Below, piece after piece: positions 46,356 to 55,630 of a stretch of DNA of 64,000 bases. Under the pieces are notes generated by a model. The model worked only from the letters and a program-made list of their open reading frames with translations. It did no database searches and was not told the DNA's origin. The stretch's first letter is position 1, and each line of letters starts with the position of its first letter. Origin of the DNA: DASPRG01 sp963796125 (GTDB taxonomy: Bacteria; Nitrospirota; Thermodesulfovibrionia; Thermodesulfovibrionales; SM23-35); assembly GCA_963796125.1 (NCBI GenBank), contig CAWCKM010000022.1, positions 7,541 to 71,540 of the forward strand. The letters are read 5' to 3'. Made by a program: the position numbers and the translations under genes.

Positions 46356-47870
46356 CTAACCCGGTCTTTTTATTTCAATCGTTGCAAAGACACCTATATG
46401 ATCACTCAGGTCAGGATCCTTGAGGATCAACTCCGCTGAAATGAAATTCACGTCCCCTTTTATCATGATATAGTCGATGCGCTTATGGGGATTTGAGGAA
46501 TCAAAGGTATTACCTCCTGAGGCGTGAAGATTCCGAAAAGCATCTTTGAATCCTTTTTTTCTCAAGAAAATCATGGCGGGTGAATCTTCCACATCATTAA
46601 AGTCCCCAACCACAACGTAACAATAACCCTGCTTCTTTTCGAATAACCGATCAAGCTCCCTTAACAATTTTTCAGCCTGTGCAAGCCTGATCTTCTGATC
46701 TTCATGATCAAGGTGTACATTTACGAAAATAATCTTCTGTTCATATATTTCCACCTCGGATGCTATTGCATATCTTTGAAGGCGAGGGACAGGTCCATCG
46801 AGGCCATGGGTCAAATCTATTCTCTGGGGATTTTTGAGGTCGTGTCTTGCCAATATAGAAAGACCCTCAGGAAACTTGTCCATAAAGAGATGTAAGAAAA
46901 CGTAGTGTGTACGATAAAAATATCCTGTCATACGCGACATCCACTCAGCTACCCGGGCACCGGTATTTTCGGGACCATCGCTGCCGATCACTTCCTGAAA
47001 GGCACCAAGATGGGGATCAAAGTTACTGAGTTCTTTTGCGATACGTCTGAATCTCAACCCATTGTTTGTATGGGTTCCGTGAAGATTATAGGTAAAGATA
47101 CGGATGACCTGAGGATGAATCGAGCGAAATCTCTGAAAATCATCATCTGTGAGTATCCCGGTTACCCCGAATTGAGAAAACCTGTCATGAAGTCTCAGGA
47201 TATATTCTGGAAGGGCATTGTACTGTCTCGAGATTGTCTGAAGGGGTGTGCCTGACCTGAGCAAACGGATCATTTCGAGCCTTCTTATTATCGGATCATC
47301 CTTATTCAGGTTATCGAACCAGTTTCTGACGCCGGAGTCCGGTAAAATGCCGGGAATGCCATTCAATGAAAATGAAGCATTTAATCTGTAAGGGTATTCA
47401 ATATCCCTGTTGAATTGTTGAGCGACCTTTTCAGGAGGAACACCGATCCTCAAGAGGCGTATCATCTCGAGTCGTCGTAACGTCTCATCTTGACTATCAA
47501 GAACATCAAGCCATTTTTCGGCAGTAAATTCCCTGCTGAAATCTGTTTTAAGGAATCCTTCCTTCATCCACAGACTGACAAGTTTGTCTGAGAGTGGCTG
47601 CTCTTGTGTCATCAGTTTTTTCAACTGAAAGCGTAGGGCGGCAAGAGAATCCTCTTTATAGGGGTTTTTTGCCGCCTCGAGAAATGCCTCCTTAAGGAAC
47701 GGCTTTTTATCAATCTCTGGTTTAATAATATCCCATGCCGTCTTAGCTATTTCCCAGGCATAAAGACTACTTCCTTCGTCATGGGAATCCCCGTCTCCCT
47801 CTAATAGGCGGGATAGGAAAGGTATGAGGAGAGTGACAAGGACTGAACTCGATAAAGAAATATTATCCAT
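46356..47870 (-). CDS. EEP-family nuclease/phosphatase with effector-associated-like N-terminus and duplicated HTH-like unit
   Basis: A complete 504-residue protein. Residues 1-22 are hydrophobic. Residues 35-95 (AWEIAKTAWDIIKPEIDKKP, then LAALRFQLKKLM) resemble short helical modules at the N-termini of conflict-system proteins. Residues 131-177 and 195-241 are two copies of one helix-turn-helix-like unit (RRLEMIRLLRIGVPPEKVAQ; RRLEMIRLLRSGTPLQTISR). Residues 255-504 are the endonuclease/exonuclease/phosphatase domain: TYNLHG, FQEV with the metal Glu, VGDFNDVEDSPA and the final SDHIGVFA. It is the first gene of the EEP-Fic-PLD operon. Confidence 0.8.
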   Translation of the reverse strand: MDNISLSSSVLVTLLIPFLSRLLEGDGDSHDEGSSLYAWEIAKTAWDIIKPEIDKKPFLKEAFLEAAKNPYKEDSLAALRFQLKKLMTQEQPLSDKLVSLWMKEGFLKTDFSREFTAEKWLDVLDSQDETLRRLEMIRLLRIGVPPEKVAQQFNRDIEYPYRLNASFSLNGIPGILPDSGVRNWFDNLNKDDPIIRRLEMIRLLRSGTPLQTISRQYNALPEYILRLHDRFSQFGVTGILTDDDFQRFRSIHPQVIRIFTYNLHGTHTNNGLRFRRIAKELSNFDPHLGAFQEVIGSDGPENTGARVAEWMSRMTGYFYRTHYVFLHLFMDKFPEGLSILARHDLKNPQRIDLTHGLDGPVPRLQRYAIASEVEIYEQKIIFVNVHLDHEDQKIRLAQAEKLLRELDRLFEKKQGYCYVVVGDFNDVEDSPAMIFLRKKGFKDAFRNLHASGGNTFDSSNPHKRIDYIMIKGDVNFISAELILKDPDLSDHIGVFATIEIKRPG

Positions 47871-47926
47871 TCCACATTTTCCTCCTAAAGGTTATCAGAA
47901 GGTTTCTTTTAGAGTCAATTCTTGTG

Positions 47927-50138
47927 CTATATTTCAGGTTTGAATATTAAGACAGATAAAGGAGGAAGAACGATATTTATAGAATACGGTCTTCCCTGCC
48001 AGGGTATTTCCTCTGAATGTACTCCGCCGGCATTGCCCAGATTACTTCCCCAGTATATTTGGGAATCGCTGTTCAGTAGTCTCTTTATAGAAACAGTGTT
48101 CAGGAACGCCAATTCGGTATCCCATTCTCGGAACGGGTGTAAAATTACAGACAATCACAAGAAAGTCCGCAGGATTCTTTGCTTTTCTTATGAAGGAAAT
48201 TACACTATGGTCAGAATCGCGAAAGTCTATCCATTCGAAACCCTCGTAACTGAAATCCACCTCATAAAGAGCAGGCTCAGATCGATAAAGATAGTTGAGG
48301 TCCATAACATATTTTTGCAGACTACCTGTGTGGCCTGAATTTCAGGAGGTGCCAGTCGAGACTCTTATCGTGATTCCATTCGTCCCATTGTCCGAATTCT
48401 CCACCCATAAAGAGGAGTTTTTTCCCGGGGTGACTGTACATATAACCATAGAGAAGTCTCAGGTTTGCAAACTTCTGCCACATATCTCCGGGCATCTTGT
48501 TAAGCATTGAACGTTTACCATGAACAACTTCATCATGTGAAAAGGGCAGGACAAAATTTTCTGTAAATGCATAAAGGAGACTAAAGGTAATATTATTGTG
48601 ATGATACTTCCTGTGTACGGGTTCCTTTGACATGTATTCAAGCATATCATGCATCCAGCCCATATTCCATTTCAGACTGAAACCGAGACCGCCAAGGTAT
48701 GTTGGTCTTGAAACACTCGGCCATGCTGTCGATTCCTCAGCAATGGTAAGTATCGCCGGGATGATAGTGGTGAGACAATCTCGTTTAAATTTCTTGAGGA
48801 AATATATGGCCTCAAGGTTTTCCCTTCCGCCAAATACATTTGGTATCCATTCACCCTCTTTTCGTGAGTAATCAAGATAGAGCATTGATGCAACGGCATC
48901 TACGCGCAAACCGTCAATGTGGTACTTTTCAAACCAGAAGAGGGCATTTGATATGAGGAAGTTTCTCACCTCATTCCTTCCGTAATTGAATATTTTTGTT
49001 CCCCAGTCAGGATGAAATCCTTTCTTTGGATCCGTATGTTCGAAAAGGCATGTGCCATCAAAATAGCCGAGTCCATGTGCATCGGCTGGAAAGTGCGCAG
49101 GCGCCCAATCAAGAATGACCCCTATGTTGTTCTGATGACATTTATCTACAAAGTACATAAAATCTTCCGGTGTACCATGCCTGCTCGTTGGAGCAAAATA
49201 TCCAATTGTCTGGTAGCCCCATGACGCATCAAGGGGATGTTCAGTTACAGGAAGAAGTTCTATATGGGTATAACCCATGCCTTTTACATAACCTACGAGC
49301 CTGTCTGCGATCTCTCTGTACGTCAGGAATCTGTTGCCTTCTTCAGGTACCCTCATCCAGGAGCCGAGATGAACTTCGTAGATAGAGACAGGGGATTCAA
49401 GCCAGTTCTTTTTCGAACGCATCTCCATCCATTTTTTGTCATTCCATTTATACCTGTTTATGTCATAGACGATCGATGCACTCTTCGGCCGCACTTCAAA
49501 ATAAAAGGCGTAGGGGTCTGCCTTAGGAGCAATATATTTTTTGGACCTCGATTTAATTTCAAATTTATAAATTTCTCCTTCTTGAAGACCGGGGATGAAT
49601 ATCTCCCATATTCCTGAATGATCCGAGCACACGCATCTGATGTCTTCTTCCATCCCAGTTATTGAAGTCTCCGATAACGCTGACGCGTTTTGCATTGGGT
49701 GCCCATACAGCAAAGTGAACACCTTTTATGCCGTTTATGGTCATGATGTGTGCACCGAGCTTTTCATAGTTTTTGTAATGCCTTCCTTCACCTATAAGGT
49801 GGAGGTCAAAGTCAGAAAGCACAGGCAGAAAGCAATAGGGGTCATAAAATTCAGATATCTTTCCTTCATGAGATTTAATCTTGAGAGAATAAGGGAAGAC
49901 CCTTTTTTTGTCGATTATTGTCTGGAAGAAACCGGCATCATGGATTTTTTCCATTGGATAGGATTTCTTTTTTTCCATGTCTACTACCCATGCTTCCTGG
50001 GCCTCCGGAAGAAAGGCACGCACCGCTGTCCTTCTTGTTCTCTCCATCAATAATATGCATGCCGAGAACCTGAAACGGGTCCCAGTGATTAGCATTCACA
50101 ATGTGCTTTATGTGTTCTTTCAGTTCTTTTCCGGTCAT
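47927..50138 (-). CDS. glgB: 1,4-alpha-glucan branching enzyme, several frameshifts
   Basis: A protein of about 730 residues that makes alpha-1,6 branches in glycogen. MTGKELKEHIKHIVNANHWD is followed by the N-terminal sandwich (FAVWAPNAKRVSVIGDFNNW) and then the GH13 barrel: VSIYEVHLGSW, GVILDWAPAHFP, DGLRVDAVASMLYLDYSR with the nucleophile Asp, IAEESTAWP with the acid Glu, and LPFSHDEVVHGKRSM. The C-terminal domain ends LPPLSVLIFKP. The frame changes near 50020, 49680, 48310 and 48090. Every catalytic motif is kept. With the GH57 enzyme and GH15 it marks glycogen storage and use. Confidence 0.92.
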
Positions 50139-50462
50139 GGTTCTCCCTCTATTATTCTATGAAGATTAGTATATATTATTTGAATTCTTTCAGTGTCAAG
50201 TTGAACCCTGAATGAATGTGTCATGCTGAATTTAGTTCAGCATCTCTTCAGGGCAGGCTTGTTTAAGCATCTCTCAGAACATACCTATGAACTCAGTTCC
50301 AGAGGTTGTCATTCACGCTGTCGAGAATCCTTCTGCAAGCGAAGATAACATTCTGTGCCTCCAATTCACAATGACAGAATTGATTAAGACTAGCATAGTT
50401 TCAATAATCTTCCAGCATTGACACCTAGTAGACCCTGGAACACCTTGACTCATCGGATAGTG
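50139..50462. repeat. Intergenic repeats: GTCATGCTGAA element and GTCATTC...AATGAC palindrome
   Basis: GTCATGCTGAATTTAGTTCAGCATC at about 50220 is a short perfect-stem palindrome of a type dispersed in many genomes. GTCATTCACGCTGTCGAGAAT...CAATGAC at 50310-50377 is another member of the REP/MITE core family. No gene is seen. The glgB promoter must lie at the left. Confidence 0.55.
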
Positions 50463-50922
50463 CTAGAGGAGAGACTTTATCTTCTTCGAATCTATCATTA
50501 TTGTCACCGGCCCATCATTAATGAGATGCACCTGCATGTAAGCACCAAAGTCACCTGTGGCTACGGTGATATCCTGTTGCTTTAGCATGGCAATAAATTT
50601 CATGTACATCTCTCTTGCCTTTACCGGCTCTTCAGCCCTGTCAAAAGAGGGACGGTTTCCTTTCCTGCAATCCGCTGCAAGGGTAAACTGAGACACAACA
50701 AGAATTTCACCCTTTATATCAAGTATTGAGAGATTCATCTTTCCCTGATCATCTTCGAATATTCTCAGATTGGAGGCTTTTTTTACAAGGTATTCAAGGT
50801 CTTTTTCTGTATCATCTTTTTCAACTCCTAGAAATATGAGAAGACCCTTGCCAATCTTGCCAGATATCTTTCCTGTCTATGTGGACTTCTGAACTTTTTA
50901 CACGCTGTATAAGTGCTTTCAC
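50463..50922 (-). CDS. dtd: D-aminoacyl-tRNA deacylase, one frameshift
   Basis: A protein of about 152 residues that hydrolyses D-amino acids wrongly attached to tRNA. It starts GTG at 50922 (VKALIQRVKSSEVHIDRKD), changes frame near 50865 to GKIGKGLLIFLGVEKDD, and continues VVSQFTLAADCRKGNRPSFD with the SQFTL signature. The C-terminal DTD motif region is YMQVHLINDGPVTIMID, a close variant of the family's NDGPVTxxxDS. Length is normal. It shares the strand with glgB and GH57. Confidence 0.9.
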
Positions 50923-50930
50923 GATAAATA

Positions 50931-51021
50931 AGGGTTCAAGGATTCGAGGATTCAAGGGTTCAAGGGTTTTTCTGCAGTTCACTTGACCCCTTGAATCCTT
51001 GACCCCTTGAATCCTTTTTTT
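50931..51021. repeat. GGATTCAAGGG direct and inverted repeats
   Basis: GGATTCAAGGGTTCAAGGG (50948-50966) faces CCCTTGAATCC twice (50988 and 51004), followed by seven T at 51015. The hairpin with a T-run would end plus-strand transcripts, but both flanking genes are on the minus strand, so this is a repeat first. Confidence 0.5.
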
Positions 51022-51027
51022 ATTTGT

Positions 51028-53207
51028 TCATTGCCACATCATGGCTTCAAAATCAGGTGTCGGAACAGTAAAGGAAATAAATCCCCTCCATGGACATCTT
51101 TCTACTTCTTCACCATTCTTGATGACACAAATAAAAATGTTTATTTCATCTCCTTCATGTGCATGCACCATGTTGAAGGGTATTTTTATCTCAAAGATGT
51201 CCTGAATTGCAAAATCGGTAATCTCCTTTGTTTTTCTCCAGACATCGCCATCCTTCTCAAAAAATTCTGCTTTTGAGGATAGGGGTTTCATAGGGACGAT
51301 AATATTACATAGTGAAGGCTTGAGGATGAGAATGGAAAATTTCGTATCATCAGGGAACTCGCTGACAGGTATTGCGGTGTCAATACGCAGGAAGAAATTA
51401 TCCTTATTAAAACCATAAAAAAGTCTTGACAACATGCTTTCTGCCCTGTGCATGCTGCCTCCGGTTTTCTTAACATCTATATAAGCGCCCTGATACCATT
51501 CGTAATAGCTTGTTACAATGCCGTCGATCTTAGGGTCGATAAAACCTCTGATGGTGATTATCGGAGAAATGCCCCTGTCTTCTCTCGGAATCGGGACAAA
51601 GAGATGCTGTGGAATTTCCTTTCCCATCTCTTTATAAACCTTCACAAGATTTAATCTGAATAGTTCATCAAAATCATTCTGTGTCTCTGTTGTGTGTTCA
51701 TCGCCATACCACCAGTTCCAGTCACTGCCTTCTGCAACATATATCGATTTCCATGCTTCTGAAATGTTTTTTGAAGGGTTCATTTTCTGAAAGACCTCAA
51801 GGTCTTCTCTTGTCTCTGTAAGGTAATCCCATGCCCTGTTGTCCTCATCGTGACCTATCCAAACCCTGAAGTTTGCATTGATCCATGACCCGGCATGAAG
51901 TCTGGGAAGAGGTTCACCCCTGCCATATGTACTCAAATATTCTGAGACCGTGACTGGTCTTTAGTCGCTCTTCCCGGGAGAGACCTTCATAGAGATAATG
52001 CAGGAAGTCATGACCGTCGTTTTCATAGTGTTCCCAGGCATTCTCTCCGTCGAGTATGATTGTCAGGAGATGTGGTTTTTCCCTGGACACGGAAGCCTGG
52101 GCATGGAGGAATCTGCTGATGAGATCTCCGGCTGCTTTTTTTGAATCCCATCCTGAATAAACAAAACCGATAAGGTCTGAAAGTTGATGGTCTCTGAAAA
52201 CGATTGATACATTCTCGAAGGTATGAGGTTTGTAAAGAATCTCAGGTTCAATGACATTGCCTGGCGCATCCCTGAACCCTTTCCTCAGGGAATTTGACAG
52301 GATTTCTTCATCGGTTCCAATCCACTGTATTCCTTCTTTGCTTATAATCCTCAGGACTTCTTCACTGACTGAGCCCTCTGAAGGCCACATTCCGGAGGGG
52401 CGGTAACCGAAAAGCCCCTCAAAATAATCCAGCCCCATCCTGATCTGTTTTTCAGCGTCTTCAGGATGGGAAAATCTCCTCAGGGGAAGTTTTGTATCCG
52501 GCATGGCAATTTTTGCGGAATTCGTGTCGCAGAGCAGAGGAAGTATCGGGTGATAGAACGGTGAGAGGGAGATTTCAATCTGTCCTTTTCCTGCCATCTC
52601 TTTATATCCGGGTATTATTTCTCTCAGGATCGAGAGTTGCTTCGAGACGAGGAGATGCTTATCTTCCTCTGAATAATCACGTCCTTTTGCAACGAGTGAC
52701 CTGATGAGAAGGTCTTTTTCTCTCAGCAGGGGGTCTATCCAGCAGAGGTTGAAGAGAACCTGAAGGTCAAGAAAATCACCGGCGCTGAAATATCTGGTCG
52801 TTCTTCCGATGTCACCTTTAACAAGGCGTAACCCTCTCTTTATGAGGAGCTCGTAGTATCTCGGGAATGGTTTTATCATAGTGTCCCAGTTAGCGAGGAA
52901 AAAATTTTCGAGGATGAATGCCTTTTCGTCTTCATTCAGATCTGACGCCTTCCTGAGGGTAATCACAAGATGTCTGTCAGCAGCGTTCTTATCTGTATAA
53001 CCCTGAATCTGCTCAAGGAGAGAAGGGACAAGATTAAACGTCTGTTTGATATCCGGAAATTCTCTTGAGGATATCTACCATGTCGAGGTAGTCTTTTGTA
53101 CCATGGAGCCTTACCCATGGGAGCCTGTATATGCCGGTCATAGGGTCTCTGTAGAAGGGCTGGTGCATGTGCCAGAGAAAGGCAATGTAAAGCGGTCTAT
53201 CTGTCAT
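51028..53207 (-). CDS. GH57 alpha-glucan hydrolase/transferase, two frameshifts
   Basis: A protein of about 725 residues. The start MTDRPLYIAFLWHMHQPFYR has the GH57 motif HMHQP. The barrel includes SPFYHPILPLL, the nucleophile motif MWPSEGSVSEEV (Glu) and LLTIILDGENAWEHY with the acid Asp. The C-terminal third (from about residue 400) has SWINANFRVWIGHDEDN and ends in a beta-rich domain (FEIKIPFNMVHAHEGDEINI). The frame changes near 53055 and 51925. GH57 enzymes act as amylopullulanases, 4-alpha-glucanotransferases or branching enzymes. It overlaps the ftsB-like gene by 11 bases. Confidence 0.9.
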
Positions 53208-53523
53208 CGTAACGGAAGATATACTCGTCTGGTCTTGCTAATCCAAATTCTTCTCTTGCATATTTTTCCTTGTAGTAGGGGTCTTCTTTGAGTGACTTTA
53301 CCTCGGAACTGAGGACCAAGTTTTCTTTTTCAATCTCATTAATCTGTCTTTCGAGAAAAACCTTTTTTTTGTTGAGCTCGGAATACTTCAGGAGACCCAT
53401 GTCACCGAAAATGAAACTTACCAGAATGTATGTGAAACTCAGGAACACAACAGTAAGGAATATGATCCTTCTCCTTCTGCTTTCCAACATAACCTGTTTC
53501 CGTAAAAGGTTCGTTTCTGCCAT
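53197..53523 (-). CDS. FtsB/DivIC-like septum formation initiator
   Basis: A 108-residue bitopic protein: a short basic cytoplasmic start (MAETNLLRKQVMLESRRRR), one membrane helix (IIFLTVVFLSFTYILVSFIF), a coiled coil (LNKKKVFLERQINEIEKENL) and the typical ending YYKEKYAREEFGLARPDEYI. It bridges FtsL and FtsQ in the divisome of model bacteria. The operon with a GH57 gene is accidental or reflects coupled growth control. Confidence 0.88.
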   Translation of the reverse strand: MAETNLLRKQVMLESRRRRIIFLTVVFLSFTYILVSFIFGDMGLLKYSELNKKKVFLERQINEIEKENLVLSSEVKSLKEDPYYKEKYAREEFGLARPDEYIFRYDDR

Positions 53524-53589
53524 TACCTTATCCCTGTACTATTTGCTTCTTCAGACATTCCTGTTAGAACTTGAAACAAGCTTCCTTTT

Positions 53590-53656
53590 CATTCCCTCTC
53601 CTGCAAAATCTTCTTTCCTATTCCCCTCTTTGGCAAAGAGGGGTTAGGGGAGATTT
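53590..53656. repeat. CTTTGGCAAAGAGGGG repeat
   Basis: CCCCTCTTTGGCAAAGAGGGG at 53626-53646 is a near-perfect palindrome, with TCCCTCTCCTGC before and TTAGGGGAGATTTG after. It is the same family as 499, 13233, 37130 and 60827. It lies between lpd and the ftsB-like gene. The other bases of 53524-53793 hold nothing that I recognise. Confidence 0.55.
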
Positions 53657-53793
53657 GTATCTATTAGTAAAGATTTCCATATCTGTTTCCAATACTGCTC
53701 CGATATTCTCAAAGATTTCCTATCTGACACAATCTATCATGGGAAGCATTCACTTATCATATTTCCATATCCCTGCTTTTCCAGAGGGGTATC

Positions 53794-55206
53794 TCAATAC
53801 AGTTCCCTGTAATAGCATATCACTTTTTTAGGAACATGAATCGCTTCACCGTGTACATCCTCTGCTGCTTCCATCATTCCCTCTGAAAGGGTAGGGTGAG
53901 AATGGATTGTTTCAGCAATGTCCCTTGTCCTGAGACCCGTTTTTATAGCAAGGGCTGCCTCATGAATGAGGTCTGAGGCATGAGGTCCGATAATCTGCAC
54001 GCCGAGTACTCTGTCAGATGTCTCGTCAGAAACAATCTTGAAAAACCCCGTGATCTCACCTATTACATGAGCCTTGCCTATGGCCCTGAACTGAAAGTGG
54101 CCTGTTTTAACCTTAATTCCCTTCTCTATGGCCTGCTGTTCTTTGAGGCCGACAGACGCAATTTCCGGAGATGTAAAGATGGTAGAGGGGACAACGCTGT
54201 AGTCCATCTTTTCATCTGCGCCTGCAATATTCCTTGCAGCGACTATCCCTTCACGTGAAGCAACATGTGCATAGAGCAGGCCGCCTGTGACATCGCCAAT
54301 GGCAAATATACCACCTATGTTTGTTTCCATCTTTTCATTGACCGTGATCTCTCCCTTCGGTCCTTTCTGAATCCCTGCTGTTTCGAGACCAATTCCATCC
54401 GAATTGAGCGCCCTGCCTACAGAGACGAGTAATTTTTCAGCGACAAGCTCCTTGCCTCCTTCGAGATATACATGAATTCCGTCAAGTTGACCTTGTACCC
54501 CTGTTACCTTTATTCCTGTCATCAGTTTTATCTTTTTCTTCTTCAGTTCTCTCTCGAGGATTTCGGATATCTCAGGGTCTTCAGTAGACAGGGCCCGCGG
54601 CATGATCTCCAGCATGGTGATATCCGTACCGAGTTCACTGAAAATGAATGCGAATTCACAACCGATAACGCCGGCGCCAATAATGATAAGAGTCCTGGGA
54701 ATAGATTTTATGTTTAAGGCGTCATCGCTCGAAAGAATATGTTCCCCGTCAAAGGGAAACAGGGGTAACTGTGCAGGTCTTGAGCCGGTAGCAATAATTA
54801 TTTTATCGGCCCCTATGATATCTGTTGAGCCGTCTTTTTTCTGGACTTCTATCTTATCAGGACTGATGACCATGCCCCTTCCTTCAATCAGCGTTATCCC
54901 CCAGCTCTTAAATAAGGAGCGGATTCCCCTGACCTGTGTTGAGACAACCTTGTTTTTTCTGTCCATGATTTTGGAGAGATTTGGCGTGATCTGTCCTGAG
55001 ATGTCAATGCCGAACTCCCCGCTGTTCTTCGTTTTATGCAAGAGTTCGGTTGTAGCCAGTAATGTCTTGGTAGGTATACAGCCTTTATTAAGACAGGTGC
55101 CCCCGACCTCTGTATCTTCTATGACAGTGACCTGTGCTCCGAGTTGGGCAGACTTAATAGCGGCGACATATCCTCCGGGACCGGCACCAAGAATGGCCAG
55201 TTTCAT
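53794..55206 (-). CDS. lpdA: Dihydrolipoyl dehydrogenase
   Basis: A complete 470-residue flavoprotein that reoxidises dihydrolipoyl groups. The FAD motif is LAILGAGPGGYVAAIKSAQL (residues 3-22), the redox disulfide is GGTCLNKGCIPTK (residues 37-49), the NAD motif is LIIIGAGVIGCEFAFIF, and the C-terminal active-site His-Glu pair is in HSHPTLSEGM. It overlaps gcvH by four bases and is therefore the L-protein of the glycine cleavage system or of a related lipoyl complex. Confidence 0.96.
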   Translation of the reverse strand: MKLAILGAGPGGYVAAIKSAQLGAQVTVIEDTEVGGTCLNKGCIPTKTLLATTELLHKTKNSGEFGIDISGQITPNLSKIMDRKNKVVSTQVRGIRSLFKSWGITLIEGRGMVISPDKIEVQKKDGSTDIIGADKIIIATGSRPAQLPLFPFDGEHILSSDDALNIKSIPRTLIIIGAGVIGCEFAFIFSELGTDITMLEIMPRALSTEDPEISEILERELKKKKIKLMTGIKVTGVQGQLDGIHVYLEGGKELVAEKLLVSVGRALNSDGIGLETAGIQKGPKGEITVNEKMETNIGGIFAIGDVTGGLLYAHVASREGIVAARNIAGADEKMDYSVVPSTIFTSPEIASVGLKEQQAIEKGIKVKTGHFQFRAIGKAHVIGEITGFFKIVSDETSDRVLGVQIIGPHASDLIHEAALAIKTGLRTRDIAETIHSHPTLSEGMMEAAEDVHGEAIHVPKKVICYYRELY

Positions 55207-55589
55207 TTTTTCTCCTCTTCAACATATTTTTCATATTCAGAGGCGTCCATCAGATCATTCACTTCAGCAACGTCATCAATCTCGACGACGGCTATCCAGC
55301 CTTTACCGTATGGCTCTTCGTTGATAGTCTCAGGCGTTTCTGTGAGGTCTTCGTTTACCTCAATAACCCTTCCACTTAAAGGAGAGATTATGGATGAAGT
55401 TGCTTTTGTTGATTCTATTTCACCAATCTCGCTGTTGATCTCAATATTGGCATCTACTTCCGGAAGATCAATGTAGACGATATCGCCAAGCGCATTTTGT
55501 GCGTAGTCAGTTATGCCTATTGTTGCCTTTTTCCCTGAAACCTTGGCCCAGGTATGTTCTTTATGATACTTGAGATCCTCTGGATTCAT
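55203..55589 (-). CDS. gcvH: Glycine cleavage system H protein
   Basis: A complete 128-residue lipoyl carrier. It starts MNPEDLKYHKEHTWAKVSGK. The lipoylated lysine is in GEIESTKATSSIISPLSG (about residue 65), and the end DASEYEKYVEEEKK is typical. It shuttles the aminomethyl group between P, T and L proteins. gcvT and gcvP are not in the window. Overlap with lpdA means coupled translation. Confidence 0.95.
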   Translation of the reverse strand: MNPEDLKYHKEHTWAKVSGKKATIGITDYAQNALGDIVYIDLPEVDANIEINSEIGEIESTKATSSIISPLSGRVIEVNEDLTETPETINEEPYGKGWIAVVEIDDVAEVNDLMDASEYEKYVEEEKK

Positions 55590-55630
55590 GCATTCCTCCT
55601 TTTAAAACATTATAAGCCTGTAATTTCATA

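Noticed and set aside
50948..51021. Rho-independent terminator
   Set aside because: The T-run is on the plus strand while both flanking genes are on the minus strand; direct and inverted copies of GGATTCAAGGG explain it as a repeat.
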